Origin: Doryteuthis pealeii
Taxonomy: Eukaryota > Mollusca > Cephalopoda > Myopsida > Loliginidae
Length of the DNA stretch: 64,000 bases
Reading direction: 5' to 3'
Assembly: GCA_023376005.1 (NCBI GenBank)
Contig: CM042150.1
Span: forward strand, 76,189,365-76,253,364
Below the pieces are notes generated by a model. That model was not told the DNA's origin. It ran no database searches and was given only the letters and a program-made list of their open reading frames with translations. A program made the position numbers and the translations under genes. Below are positions 1-10,345 of this stretch, one piece after another. Positions within the stretch are counted from its first letter, which is position 1. Every line of letters begins with the position of its first letter.

Positions 1-782
1 ATAAACAAAATAAAGAATAAGCAGTTTTAAAAGAAATGTCTATGCTATGAAATTGTTCTCTTTACTTTTGAGCAATCATAATGATTTTCTCCAGTGTTTG
101 AAAGCATTTTGCAGCATTTGTAAACATAAATAGCTAATGCATTACATGTTGTCAAAAAGATGTAAGAATATAGTCCAGTTCAAACTAGGCACAGAGAAAT
201 AATGCATAATTGAAGCAATTTAAAGTTATGGTCGTTGTCTTTATTTGTGTTGCAGTTTATTGCTGAAAAGAAAATGAAAAATATTCTTTCTTTGATACAG
301 TTGCTAAAGAACCAATATTATTGACACAATTCACACAGTTGATGGTATATGAGTTGAGATGTTGATTTGTGATTCAACCACCAGGTATTTATGTTGGTTG
401 GTGACTAACAAAGTTAACAGCTCATGTTCCAGGGGGGTCTTCTCTCCATGATTAAAGGCAGTAAGGACTGGGTTGATTGCATAGCACCTGAGGCACTCCT
501 AAAGAGGAATGCACATTTTGCTCCTGTCACCTGGAAGGCATACATCCAACTTTGTGTCATATTTTAGCCTCATGAGGAGCCAAATAAATTCTGTGAGTTG
601 AGATATAAATGGTGACCAAGAGATATTTGTTTAACTAGACCTGAATCTTAACATCTAGAATGGTAGTACCTGTTTGTGTTCCATTTATTAGTATCATAGA
701 TCTGTTTAAAAATTAAAGGTTATATATCTAGCAGTGTGTACTAATAGTGAACTCAATTTCATTGATTTGTGAAAAATAAATA
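1..782. other. AT-rich DNA, no gene recognised
   Basis: No open frame of note, RNA gene or repeat that I recognise. Composition is ordinary for the window. Confidence 0.5.
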
Positions 783-879
783 ACACACACTCATGCATTC
801 ACAAAGACACACACACACTCATGCATTCACAAACACACACACACACACGCACACACACGCACACACACACACACACACA
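783..879. repeat. (CA)n microsatellite
   Basis: CA dinucleotide array broken by two copies of an ACTCATGCATTCACAAA unit and by a few CG steps. It translates as Thr-His repeats on one strand and Val-Cys on the other, so the open frames across it are not genes. Confidence 0.9.
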
Positions 880-902
880 AACATAAATATATATTTGGAA
901 AA

Positions 903-1130
903 GAGGTGTTTGTTGTGTAATGGTTATTGTTATAGGAAATGGACATGGAGAACTAAGATCAAATCCTGGACAAGGCTTTTTGCATTTCACATACCCTTGG
1001 GTAAAGTATAAATCCAATTGTTTTCTCTCCAGCTATGGGTAACTAGTAGATCAGTCTGGGCTCTTCAGTATTGGTGGGCAATCAGTCTAGAGGGCGTATA
1101 ATTCTAAATTCAAAACTGAGAGGTGATGTT
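903..1130 (+). mobile_element. tRNA-derived SINE, family B (old copy)
   Basis: The head has a tRNA-like A box (GTGTAATGGTTATTG) and a B box near 957 (GATCAAATCCTGG). The body follows the same order as the better copies at 42.3, 54.6 and 55.5 kb: CATTTCACATA, then CTATGGGTAACTAGTAG, then a decayed CTCTGAATTCAAA block. The 3' end is eroded. I call family B the repeat with this GTAATGGTTA head. Confidence 0.7.
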
Positions 1131-1348
1131 CTTAAGGCAGTTCAAATGTTGCCATCAATCTCATTCAGGCAATTCCTGTGACAACATTGGTGGCAAACTT
1201 GCCCATTCCTTGCAAAGTAGGGATGATGTTGAAGGAGGAGACTTAATACATGGCTAACTGCCAATCTTCCTTAAAACCTTGTCTCCCAAATCTACATGCA
1301 GATCCAGGAAGAGATCCATTACCTTTTGAGACTAATGGATGCTACTGT

Positions 1349-1350
<2 letters not shown>

Positions 1351-1380
<30 letters not shown>
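1351..1380. repeat. (TA)n microsatellite
   Basis: About 15 uninterrupted TA units. Confidence 0.95.
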
Positions 1381-1383
<3 letters not shown>

Positions 1384-1793
1384 TGCTGTAATGATCTGAT
1401 TTTTGTATTCTTTTACATTACCATATATAACAAAAGTCACGCATCATGGAAAGAATTTTGTCATTGCAATAATATCAAATAATATTAGAGGATAAAGTGA
1501 TTTCTCATTCAGTTTTCAAGTTAATAATAATAGCGTGGTGACTTCCTTTGCACTTACCCCTATCATTATGATATTTGAAGGGAGATAACTATGATAGTTT
1601 TCCTCCCTTATTTAGATTAATTATCTGTTTATTTTTCTTTCAATTATAAATTCTATAAAAAGACAACTTGATATCAAGCTTAAAATGTACTGAAAGATAT
1701 TGAGTATATAAGATAAAAATTGAGAGAAAGGATAAAAAAGAGAGAAGTGATAGAGAAGTTAATAAATAAGTATGTTTCATCAATTTCAGTATT

Positions 1794-2156
1794 TGATTGA
1801 TGAATTTCATGAGACTAGAAGTGTTCAGACCAAGCATCTTTACTTTATTCTTTCTTTCTTTTTCTTACTAAAGTTTATTTCTTTTCATAAACCCATCTCT
1901 TTCTTTCATTCTTGTCTTTCTTTTAAGCAGTTTCCTTCTTCATTTTTTCTGTTTCTTTCCTTTCACAAACCCATCATTTTCTTTCTTCTCCCCTTCTTCA
2001 TTTTTCTAATATTTCTTTCTTTGTCTTCATAAACCCATTCCCTTTTTTCATTCATTCTTTCTTTCGTTTAATGTACTCTTTTTCTAATGTTTCTTTCTTT
2101 CTTTTTGATTAATGAATTTCTTGAAACTAGATTTTGTACAGGTCAAGCATCTTTGC
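1794..2156. repeat. Pyrimidine-rich block between direct repeats
   Basis: Two direct repeats of about 50 bp (1794-1843 and 2105-2156, both reading GAT-T-ATGAATTTC then CAAGCATCTTT) flank a TTTC-rich block. Inside it, a unit beginning CATAAACCCAT or CACAAACCCAT recurs near 1885, 1966 and 2027. This looks like a decayed minisatellite. Confidence 0.6.
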
Positions 2157-2439
2157 TAAATGCCAAAGTTCTCAAGGATCTGTTTAACTTGCTCACCTAG
2201 AAAATCTTTTAGAAAGTTATCATCCCACACTGGATCATCTGCAACTACTGTTAAATACAAGTTGTCAAAAAAGATGCTTGCATCCATCTAAGCAGACCTT
2301 GTGTGCATCAGGATCCATCAAGTAATTGAGGACAAATCATTAAAAAAATCAGATATTCTATTAAGATATCAGTATAGATTTTCAAAATAATTTGTATACA
2401 CGTTCAACTTAATTTGCAATAGCTGATACTTTTTGCCTT

Positions 2440-2890
2440 GGTTACAGCTCTTGTTCATCCTTCAATGAGTTCTTGGTTGTATGACACTATTAGCTAGTCT
2501 CTCTCTCTCTCTTCTCTCAACAATGTCTTGTACATAGTTGTCCAAGGGTTTAAGTCAGGAGGTCATATGATGGGGGTGATTTGATAGTGAAAATTCTCAG
2601 TCAGGTACTTCCTGGGTCACATGGGTTATCTGAGAATGAGAAGAGATTTGCTGGAATGCAAATGGCTTCTCTTTGGCCAATTTCTTGATCCACCAGCTTG
2701 AGCTGTTTGCCAATGGCCATTATTAATTGGCTGAGGTCATAGTTGATGATGACCTGGATGTACAGGAACATAGACCTCCTTAAAATGTCTGACCAGTATT
2801 TCTCTCTCTTTGGCCACCAATGCCAGATGTCTCAAGCTTATTCCTGACCTTGAGCACAAAAGATGCTCTAATTTGCTATGTTTTCTTTTC
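2440..2890 (-). pseudogene. Possible Tc1/mariner-like transposase relic
   Basis: Read on the minus strand, broken frames give a PDLNP motif (codons at 2559-2545). It is followed in another frame by DNYVQDIVER and then by TKNSLKDEQEL. This order resembles the end of Tc1-type DDE transposases, where PDLNP-(L)D-(Y/N)-Y-V precedes a Thr-Lys-rich segment. Several stops and frameshifts are present, so it cannot be functional. The N-terminal part cannot be followed. The family assignment rests on short motifs only. Confidence 0.4.
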
Positions 2891-3527
2891 ATAAAGTTCT
2901 TGCAAGATTCTAGGTTCCTATCAGTAGGTCAGATATATATGTTTGAAAATTAATTCTATTTGATAGGACTATGTGCAAAAAAGAAGTTTGAAACTATTAC
3001 ATAAAAATGTAAATATTAATGTACAATAAATGCTATTCCATAATCTATGATTTCAGGTGTTGAGGTGAAGATGGTGAGTGTGCATTGTTGAAAGTTGCTT
3101 TCATCTTCTTGGTGGTGAGTCTGTCTGTCCGCTGGCAAGGGTTAATTATACTCCTCTTTTATATCCTTGCTGCTGATAAAAGTGCATCAGAAAACTATCT
3201 TTTGAAAACATTTTATTAGCAGGTAATTAGCCAATCAATTTCCATGTATCTCTACACATTTATTTATGAACAGCTAAAATTTCTGGCATACTTTATATAT
3301 TCTGGTGTCCATTAGTCTCCCAAGATCATGGATCTGATTGTAAACCTCAGAGAGAGTTGTGAGGATGCCTAATAATTGCCTGTGTTACAGGTTTACCATA
3401 TTCATGACACCAATGTCATCTAAGGGAAATACAAGTTGGTCTATGACTTAGCAATAGTGTTGCTACTGGAGTTGCCAGAATGGGATTGAATATAATGTTG
3501 GACTGACAGTTATCCTTGCTTTAGATC

Positions 3528-3712
3528 AGTTATCCTTACCAATGCTGGAGAGCCCAGTCTACCCTACTATTTACCCATTGGTGAGAGGAAAAGACATGTT
3601 GCAATGCCTTTCTCATGGATATTTACCTACATTTTAACACTAAGAGCCTTGCCCAGAATTTGAATGTGGCTTACTGTATCTATTTACTATAACCATTATG
3701 CCACCAAGACCC
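3528..3712 (-). mobile_element. Family B SINE, eroded
   Basis: Minus-strand order matches family B: a head with ATAATGGTTATAGTAAA and a CAAATTC B-box remnant, and a body with GTAAATAGTAGGGTAGACTGGGCTCT. The 3' part is missing or unrecognisable. Confidence 0.5.
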
Positions 3713-3716
3713 CCAT

Positions 3717-3721
3717 TTTAT

Positions 3722-3752
<31 letters not shown>
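3717..3752. repeat. (TA)n microsatellite
   Basis: TA array with one phase break. Confidence 0.9.
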
Positions 3753-4512
3753 GGATAATATTGTGTGCAATATTTTGTGTAAACAGTGCTCAATATCATT
3801 AATAGAACATGTATACCTGAGTTCATGTAGTGAAGACATGAAATCAATGGTGCTTGGTTATGACAGTTTCTTGCCTATGCAGTTTTCAAACTTTTCAAAA
3901 AAGTTTTCATAAAAGTGCACTACCCTGACTTATGTATCTATTATTATACTAAAGCTGAGTGAATCAATGTTTGTCTCTAAAGGCTTTTTTCCTGTTTAGT
4001 TTAATGAAACAAAATTCATACTAAGATATTCTTTGCTTTTAGGATTAAATTATGTTTGGAAAAAAATTCCAATTTATTTGCTTCTAATTAGTCGTAATTT
4101 GCAATTAAGTCAAAAACTAACCTGTCTCTTATGTCACATTCTGCCAGTCACTTTCCCCCTCTCTATGTATATCTTTATTACCTTCTTGTTATATATGTTA
4201 GTTTCTCTGTATGAATAAAGTGAGTGATGGGAAAGTGATTGTGAGAGGGACATTTAACTTCTCTTAACTTCATTTAACTTGTATGTTAAGATTCAGCAGC
4301 AGCAATGAATCCATAGCTTAATAAAATTCCATGATCCATTTCAATTTAAATCAGGTCAAATGTTCCCTTTCTTAGAAATCTTTTCATGTTTTTTTTTAAC
4401 TCTCCGGCTGTATTTAAAAGGAAATATAATTCACTTTGAAAATTCTCTTTTCCCTAATCCCAATTATCTATCCAGAGCTCAATGGGTGATTCAACAGGTC
4501 TTATTTTGTCTA

Positions 4513-4578
<66 letters not shown>

Positions 4579-4648
4579 ATTAGAAAATGCTGAAAATCTC
4601 ATCTGTGATTTTTAATGAAACACACTTAAGAGAATAACTGCTGTCTGA

Positions 4649-4695
<47 letters not shown>

Positions 4696-4735
4696 TGTAT
4701 AATTGATTGTGTGTATTTATGTAATAGAAAGGAAG

Positions 4736-4776
<41 letters not shown>
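4513..4776. repeat. (TA)n, (TA)n(TG)n and (GA)n arrays
   Basis: About 31 TA units at 4514-4576, a TA/TG compound array at 4651-4694 and a GA array at 4740-4774, separated by short unique DNA. The Tyr-Ile open frame here is a repeat artefact. Confidence 0.95.
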
Positions 4777-4778
<2 letters not shown>

Positions 4779-5229
4779 AATATATTTCATCAATATAGCC
4801 ACAGCCGACTGACAGAAACTTTGTAGCTTTTAATTAATGAAGCAGAAACTGTCTTGATGGCTATGGTACATTGCCAGTATTTGTTCAAATATGGCTGACA
4901 GATACAGTAGAAATTCTTACCTAAAAAGGATAGAAACATTAAAAATAATACTGACTTTTATTACTTGTTTGTTTTATGAAGAGAAAGTTCAGAAATAGAT
5001 TCTAGAATAAGTTTCTATTCCTTCCAAAATATTAAGGTTATTTAGAGATGAATTCAGATAAAAATAACTCCTATGAATAACATTAACTGTTTACTTAGTG
5101 CTTTCATACAATTTCTCATCTTCTATTAACTCTGTCCCATAATAGTTGTGACATTTAGTGCATTGTATTTATATGCAAATATAACAACTTTTATAGACAG
5201 AGGTAGAACATAGGTAGACACCGGATGTG

Positions 5230-5273
5230 CAAGAAGAAGAAGAAGAAGAAGAAGAAGAAGAAGAAGAAGAAGA
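5230..5273. repeat. (AAG)n microsatellite
   Basis: About 14 AAG units. Confidence 0.95.
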
Positions 5274-5409
5274 GTGTTGCATTTGATGTATGGGACATTT
5301 CACCTTCTAGTTAATAAAATAAAACCTGAGTCAAATATTAAGAGTGAGTTGTTTGTTAAGTGTGTGTGCATGAACAAAGACATGATATATATTTTTTTGG
5401 GGGGGGGGA

Positions 5410-5607
5410 ATATGTGCTTAATTGAAGTCGTACCTAATTTTGAAAATTAATTAATTAATAATTAATGAATTAGGCGGGCATACCTATTCAAATGTAAGGC
5501 TAAACAAATCGAGAAAAAGTCAATCTCTGTATGTACATTTCGGCCTATTAGGCCTCATCAGCATCAGATGAGGCCTAATAGGTTCAACTTCAATTAAGCA
5601 CATATTC
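5410..5607. mobile_element. Fold-back element P1, copy 1 (hammerhead-bearing)
   Basis: The ends are inverted copies of AATATGTGCTTAATTGAAGT (5410 and 5588). The left arm is long; the right arm is cut short, so two inverted copies meet around GCATCAGATG. Homologous to 46024-46290. The left arm carries a hammerhead-like core on the minus strand, and the right arm carries the mirror half without its GAAA. The left end abuts a T/G homopolymer run. Probably a terminal piece of a Penelope-like element; that link is inference. Confidence 0.6.
5522..5568 (-). ncRNA. Hammerhead ribozyme-like motif (type I order)
   Basis: Minus strand: core CTGATGA (5561-5555), stem II GGCCT/AGGCC with loop AAT, core GAAA (5541-5538), a short self-complementary TGTACA as stem III, then the TA cleavage dinucleotide and CAGAGA. 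Stem II and all core bases are canonical. Stem I is only about 2 bp because the 5' strand is replaced at the palindrome junction, so this copy is probably inactive. The homologue at 46.1 kb keeps stem I. Confidence 0.6.
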
Positions 5608-5635
5608 TCCCCACCCCTCAAAAAAAAATATATAT

Positions 5636-5928
5636 ATGTTGAATTAAACAAAAGACACATCTCCTGTCTAACAATTTTATTTGTGATTTTTTCAAATTTT
5701 CCGGCCAGTTAAAATATTTGGGTGGAATTCGTGGATTAGTCCACCAAAGTTCATGTCCTGAATACTTTCGGCACTTCAAAGTGCCATCATCAGTAAATAC
5801 TCGGGACATGAACTTTGGTGGACTAATCCACGAATTCCACCCAAATATTAAAAAGTTGGCCAGAAAACTTGAAAAAATCACAAATAAAATTGTTAGACAG
5901 GAGATGTGTCTTTTGTTTAATTCAACAT
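5636..5928. mobile_element. Long palindrome with Penelope-like coding arms
   Basis: A nearly complete palindrome of about 290 bp centred near 5782. Left arm 5636-5780 and right arm 5786-5928 match except for scattered changes. The centre is GGCACTT/AAGTGCC. Outward translation of the right arm gives a frame like the N-terminal region of Penelope-like proteins (see 5805-5966), and the left arm encodes the mirror image. Fits an inverted, 5'-truncated pair of terminal repeats, as seen in Penelope-like elements. Confidence 0.65.
5760..5800 (-). ncRNA. Hammerhead-like core at palindrome centre
   Basis: Minus strand: CTGATGA (5793-5787), one extra T, a 7-bp stem GGCACTT/AAGTGCC, then GAAA (5769-5766). 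The extra base between the core and stem II departs from the canonical fold. A GTCC/GGAC pairing further out could act as a distant stem I. Activity is doubtful. Confidence 0.4.
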
Positions 5929-5966
5929 GCATAAATGAAAAAATGCTGCCCAAATACACACACACA
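5805..5966 (+). pseudogene. Penelope-like element ORF, N-terminal fragment
   Basis: Open reading gives GGLIHEFHPNIKKLARK, then LEKITNKIVRQE, then FNSTCINEKMLPKYT. The minus-strand frame at 55.9-56.1 kb gives the same order (GGLLHQFHTEIKKIARK, LERIEQKLVRQE, FNTTCLKEKMLPKYT). A K/R-rich helix followed by F-x-x-x-C then L-P-K-Y resembles the segment upstream of reverse transcriptase in Penelope-like proteins. No RT or GIY-YIG domain follows; the frame runs into CA/TA repeats. Family assignment is from memory of the motif pattern. Confidence 0.5.
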
Positions 5967-5984
5967 CACACATATATATATTTC

Positions 5985-6360
5985 AAAATTTCAGCGGTTG
6001 AATTCAGCGTTCGTTCGTTTTTGTAAACAGTCTTTTAATGATATCTTTCTTCCCATCTATTCGCTCGTGATGAAGACCAACTTATCGATTGTCGAAACAT
6101 ACCTATACTATTTTGATACCCACTTTACATTTTTTATATAATTTACAACAAACTCTTTTGAGTTTACTAAAACTATAATGCTTCTGGTTTTTAAAAATTA
6201 AAATAAAATTTATTTTATTTTTAAAACAGAACATGCATTTTCAAAATTCAGCGGTTGAATTCAGCGTTCGTTTTTGTAAGTCTTTTAACGGATATCTTTC
6301 TTCCCATCTATGTCACTCGTGATGAAGACCAACTTATCGATTTGGTCGAAACAGATCTGT
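5985..6360 (+). repeat. Direct repeat pair with hammerhead-like cores
   Basis: Two direct copies of about 115 bp (5985-6105 and 6239-6360). Each reads CAGCGGTTGAATTCAGCG, then a TCTTTCTTCCCATCTAT block, then GTGATGA, an extra A, a stem and GAAAC. In the second copy stem II is a full GACCAA/TTGGTC; in the first, part of it is lost. C3 of the hammerhead core is G in both, which should block cleavage. Tandem terminal repeats spaced like this are typical of Penelope-like elements. Confidence 0.5.
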
Positions 6361-6396
6361 CAGCAATTACATAACAACATCATATGTTTTTTCAAG

Positions 6397-6401
<5 letters not shown>

Positions 6402-6433
<32 letters not shown>
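6402..6433. repeat. (TA)n microsatellite
   Basis: About 15 TA units. Confidence 0.95.
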
Positions 6434-6439
<6 letters not shown>

Positions 6440-6495
6440 ATATATACAGTTGTGATAAGTAAGAGTCCTTAGAGTGAGAACAGATTGATTGATTA

Positions 6496-6783
6496 AGGAG
6501 GCATTTGTCCTGTAATGATTATCCTTGTAGGAAAAAGACACAGCAAACCGAGTTCAAATCCTGGTAAGCTGTTTTTATTTTCATATACTGTTAATGCTTC
6601 TGGTATTGGTTTAAATCCAACTATTCTCCCTTCTGCTTTGGGTAAATAGTTTGGGACAGTGGGCTATTTGATCTTGATATGGCAACCGGTCTAGGAGAAT
6701 AAAAACTCTGGATACAAACCTGTTAAACTCTGCAGAAAAATAGCATTCATGTCACATTCTACACATGTCAGAAGGGTAAATAC
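6496..6783 (+). mobile_element. Family B SINE, nearly full length
   Basis: Head with CTGTAATGATTATCCTTG (A box) and GAGTTCAAATCCTGG (B box), then GGGTAAATAGT, GGCAACCGGTCTAGGAGAA, CAAACCTGTTAAACTC and a 3' end near AGAAGGGTAAATA. Diverged, with small indels. Confidence 0.75.
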
Positions 6784-6862
6784 AAAATTTAAATCAATAA
6801 TGACAAACCCTTTAGCTTAACTATCAGTTTCAAAATAAGAATGAATCTTTACGTGTTTGTGT

Positions 6863-7100
6863 AAAGTCGTTGTCGTCGGGGCGCCTAATGTTGGTATGAG
6901 CCATACGTGTGGAAGTCTATCTCCTTTTCACTAGTGCTAAGACCAAGGAGATTTTTTTTTGGCGTCTGAGTTGGAGCACCACACCTACAATCAGCTCCTT
7001 ACTTTATGTGCTACTCATACGCTGAGTTGGCGAGGGCCCGTATCAAACTAGGAACCTTGCGGTTTCTAGCCAAACGCTCTACAACTGAGCTAACCCGGCC
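6863..7100 (-). mobile_element. tRNA-derived SINE, family A
   Basis: Minus strand begins GGCCGGGTTAGCTCAGT (A box), then a B box GTTTGATACGGG-like segment, then GCGTATGAGTAGCAC, GTAAGGAGCTGA and the tail GATAGACTTCC to ACTTTAC. It has the full layout of the family A copies at 21.0, 25.0 and 49.7 kb, with point changes. It is a retroposon, not a working tRNA gene: the acceptor stem is not closed. Confidence 0.85.
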
Positions 7101-7379
7101 TTTGTGTAGAGAGTAATTAATTTTTGTTAATTTCCAAACATTGACTGTAACTACTCCACCCTCAAGGAAGAGGTAGTAGTAAACACTTATATTTTGTAAA
7201 ACTTTTTTTACTGCTGCTTTTTTTCTCAGTAAGGAGCCAATTGACTGAGCAAGAACTTGCTCTTGTGCCTATGTTTGCTACTAAGCTTGTTTTTTTTATT
7301 AAGGAGTAGTCTTATTCAGGAAAGTATAAGTGCATAAGTCCCTTTTATTTCAATATTATGAATAGAAGAAGAATGGCTT

Positions 7380-7795
7380 TATGAAAATAAAAGCATATCC
7401 CACAGAAACTATTACAGATGTGAACTGCACAGATAATCTAGTGCTTCTTGTAAATACATTTGCACAAGCTGAATCAATGCTGCATAGCATATAAAAGGCA
7501 GCATTATCTTCTATGTGAACTCAGATAAAATAAAGATCATGTGTTTTAAAATGGAGCCATATTCACACTGGATAGTAAGCCTCTGAAATTAATAGACCAG
7601 TTAATATATCTAGGTAGTAGTGTCTCATCTACAGAAAGTAAATGTCAAAATATTCATGGGAAGGGTATGGACTGCTAGAAACAGTTTATGGAAATCTGAT
7701 CTCTCAGATAAGATAAGCAAGAATTCTTCCAAGCTGTAGCCGTGTCAATGCTATTGTATGGCTACAACACTTAGACTCCAACAGATCTTTCCTCC
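7380..7795 (+). pseudogene. LINE reverse-transcriptase relic (RTE-like), C-terminal part
   Basis: Broken frames spell DNLVLLVNTFAQAES (just after the RT catalytic YxDD region), NSDKIKIMCFK, VWTARNSLWKSDLSDKIS and a GYNT-like segment. The same blocks occur in the LINE at 41.2-42.7 kb. Upstream fingers and palm motifs are absent. The frame shifts several times. I read it as an endonuclease/RT non-LTR element, possibly of RTE type; the clade is uncertain. Confidence 0.7.
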
Positions 7796-8000
7796 TGTCT
7801 TTCATGGCCTGTGATAAAAATTGTACTGTTTCATCTTGTCTGAGAAATAGTGAATGTCTTCATGCCTGATTAGAAACTCATATACTCATAGGTTCTTTGG
7901 CTATTGACTTGATTCTAGTTTTCTACACAATAGACAAAACCTGAAACAAAGGGCATAGACAAATTTAATGATTTAAAATGGCAACTATTTACCTATTGCC

Positions 8001-8067
8001 CTCTCTCTCTCTCTCTCTCTCTGTGTATACACACACGCACACACACACACCACACACACACACACAT

Positions 8068-8100
<33 letters not shown>

Positions 8101-8101
8101 A
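8001..8101. repeat. (CT)n(CA)n(TA)n compound array
   Basis: CT, CA and TA arrays in immediate succession. Confidence 0.95.
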
Positions 8102-8159
8102 AATAAATTGTTAGTTTGCTTGAACATTGGTATGATAATATTTAATATTTTAAAGCAAT

Positions 8160-8265
8160 TAAAAAATAAAAAATAAAAACAAAAATATATTTTTGTTTAT
8201 CGATTTCAAAAATCGATTTAATCTTTTTGTTTTTATTTTTATTTTTTTATTTCATTGTAATCTTT
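8160..8265. repeat. Inverted repeat around an ATCGAT centre
   Basis: AAAAATAAAAACAAAAA on the left pairs with TTTTTGTTTTTATTTTT on the right, around TTTATCGATTTCAAAAATCGATTTAA. Low complexity, so the fold is partly trivial. Confidence 0.5.
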
Positions 8266-8296
8266 CAAATTATTAATATATTATATATATATATAT

Positions 8297-8345
8297 ATTA
8301 ATATATAAATGTCTAATTTTAGCTCTTCTTTCTGTAATTAGAGCT
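8297..8345 (-). mobile_element. Mirrored piece of the mariner left end
   Basis: On the minus strand this reads CAAAAAGCTCTAATTACAGA then AAGAAGAGCTAAAATT. It is an inverted copy of 8410-8455, with a (TA)n array at 8357-8399 as spacer. Confidence 0.6.
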
Positions 8346-8355
8346 TTTTGATTAG

Positions 8356-8358
<3 letters not shown>

Positions 8359-8399
<41 letters not shown>
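8359..8399. repeat. (TA)n microsatellite
   Basis: About 20 TA units between the two inverted mariner ends. Confidence 0.95.
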
Positions 8400-8400
<1 letters not shown>

Positions 8401-8770
8401 AGGGTCGTTCAAAAAGTTTTAAGCCTCACCCAGAAAGAAGAGCTAAAATTGAACATTTTTTTGTTTCTGTGTAGATGAGGTCTATACAAAGATAAGAGGT
8501 GTGTGATGAATCTAAAAATGGACAAAGCATGCTTGAACAGTCATAAAGTATCTGCAAAATGAAGGTATGACATCAAAGGAAATCCATGAATATATGGTAC
8601 AGATACTTGCTGAGAAACTCTTTCCCAAGAAACATGAACTAATGGGCAGCAGAATTCAAGCAGGACAGGGACAGCACAGAAGTTGCTCTGTCTAAACACC
8701 TCAATTGCTGAAGAACAAGTTGATACTATTCACCACATGGCTCTGTATAACAGTTCTGGTTTGGTCCACT
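8400..8770 (+). pseudogene. Mariner transposon relic (5' end and N-terminal transposase)
   Basis: Begins with a mariner-style terminal repeat ACAAGGGTCGTTCAAAAAGT. From 8543 a frame gives EGMTSKEIHEYMVQILAE, the helix-turn-helix start of mariner transposases. After a deletion comes AEFKQDRDSTEVALS, matching the W-x-x-E-F-K-R-G-R-x-S segment. The rest is frame-broken and no DDD catalytic domain is visible. Not functional. Confidence 0.7.
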
Positions 8771-9254
8771 CTTTTTAAAAGCTGAAAAGGTTGACATTTC
8801 CAGGACACTTCCGACTCACTTCCAGGCTAACTTTAAGAATTTCCACACAAATTAGTAACTCAAGATCATACCTGGATTCACCACTGGCAAGGGTATGGCT
8901 TTTGTTTTTTTAATTCTGAAGCCGTAATCATGAAAAGAGAAAACTATTAATTGACAGTATTTGGCAATAGAATTAAGAGAACAAAAGGAAGAGTTCAAGT
9001 CAAAATACAGAGAGAATTTGAGGACATATGTGCTTTTGCTTCAGATAATGCACCTGTTCCCATTGCTCAGATTGCAGTTGAACCATATATGTATATAGCT
9101 ATATATATTCATACATATATGAAACTTAATGTATTCATTGTTGTATGATGAAGAAAAAGGATTTTTTTAATCGCATGAAAATTTATTGGTTTTACAGTCA
9201 CCCATGTTGCGTCATTACATAAATTTGAAAAAAAAAAAAAAACACTTGAAATTT

Positions 9255-9255
<1 letters not shown>

Positions 9256-9307
<52 letters not shown>

Positions 9308-9390
9308 TGGAACACTTGTTTTTTTCAAATTTCCTAATATTGTCGGATTTATTTCCATATTTACTCCCATATATATATATATATTTAATT
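9256..9390. repeat. (TA)n arrays with end module TGTCGGATTTATTTCC
   Basis: Two TA arrays (9256-9302 and 9369-9385) enclose about 65 bp with TGTCGGATTTATTTCC at 9341. That module recurs beside TA arrays at 46.43, 47.97 (one base changed) and 50.38 kb. It probably marks one end of a mobile element. Confidence 0.6.
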
Positions 9391-9968
9391 AATTAACAAA
9401 TTAAATAAATATTGGCTCTCACAATTTGTGATTGAGCACTGTATTTTCTTTGTTTCATCACAAAAAAAAATTGTTTTTATATATATATATAATCCCTATA
9501 TATATATATATATATTCAAAATAATTTGATTAAACAAAATAGAATCCTTTTTTTTTTATTGAAGTTTCCTAACAATTTTTTTATGTTATTATCTTGAAAG
9601 GCATTAATCAGTTTTTCGAAAGAGTTATTATTGGTAAACCAAGTACTTTCGGTTCTTTTCCGAACTATTATCAAGACTAAACCAGCCAACTTTGGCTTTT
9701 AATTGTTACCCCCATGTCCCTTACTAATCAGACTTAGTTATGACTTTTTCTTGTTTCCTAAACTCAAATTCTCACCATTTTGAAAACAGTAATAAGGTCA
9801 TATGTGCTGTGAAGGCATTTTTGGAGGATCAGGATGCCACCTTCTTCCATAATGGGATTGCAATGCTTGAGCATCATAAAAACAAGTGCATGTCAATAGG
9901 GACTATACTGTAAAATAGTGAAAAGCTGACTAGTTTAGGTTAGGCTTAGAACTGTTTGAACAAACTTC

Positions 9969-9970
9969 AT

Positions 9971-10003
<33 letters not shown>
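9969..10003. repeat. (CA)n microsatellite
   Basis: About 17 CA units. Confidence 0.95.
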
Positions 10004-10005
<2 letters not shown>

Positions 10006-10193
10006 TTTATGTTTGCTATATATATACATGTGTGTATGTCTATGGATTGATATGTCTAAACATATATATATATATATATAATTTTTACTTGAAGGCACTT
10101 ACAACGCATGTATCGCATAAAATTCGATACTTTTTCTTATAGAAAATGAACTTGACAAGTGTAATCCCGGCAAAGGATGGCTCGGTGTGTAGA

Positions 10194-10239
10194 ATACCGT
10201 ACAGACTGTTTCGACTTTATTAAGTCTCATCAGCGGTAT
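10194..10239 (-). ncRNA. Type I hammerhead ribozyme, canonical core
   Basis: Minus strand, in order: stem I strand ATACCG; core CTGATGA (10233-10227); stem II GACTT/AAGTC with loop AATA; core GAAA (10212-10209); minimal stem III within CAGTCTG; cleavage dinucleotide TA (10201-10200); stem I strand CGGTAT. All invariant core positions, including the G10.1-C11.1 pair, are present and stem I has six Watson-Crick pairs. Predicted cut is after the A at 10200. The very short stem III is usual in hammerheads from Penelope-like and related retroelements, which may act as dimers. Activity is inferred. Confidence 0.8.
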
Positions 10240-10253
10240 ATACTAACGATTTC

Positions 10254-10345
10254 CCTCCGACAGAAATCGAAACCGGGACTTCAGCAGACACAGTGAAACA
10301 CTAGTGAAACACTTTTATCGCCTCGGCCACAGTACACAGCTGACC
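10254..10345 (-). promoter_or_regulatory. tRNA-like Pol III promoter boxes
   Basis: Minus strand: A box TGTGGCCGAGGCG (10332-10320), like the D-arm region of Ser/Leu tRNAs, and B box CGGTTTCGATTTC (10275-10263). Box spacing of about 45 nt is suitable for Pol III. The ribozyme follows about 22 nt after the B box, so a transcript from these boxes would carry it. Confidence 0.65.
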
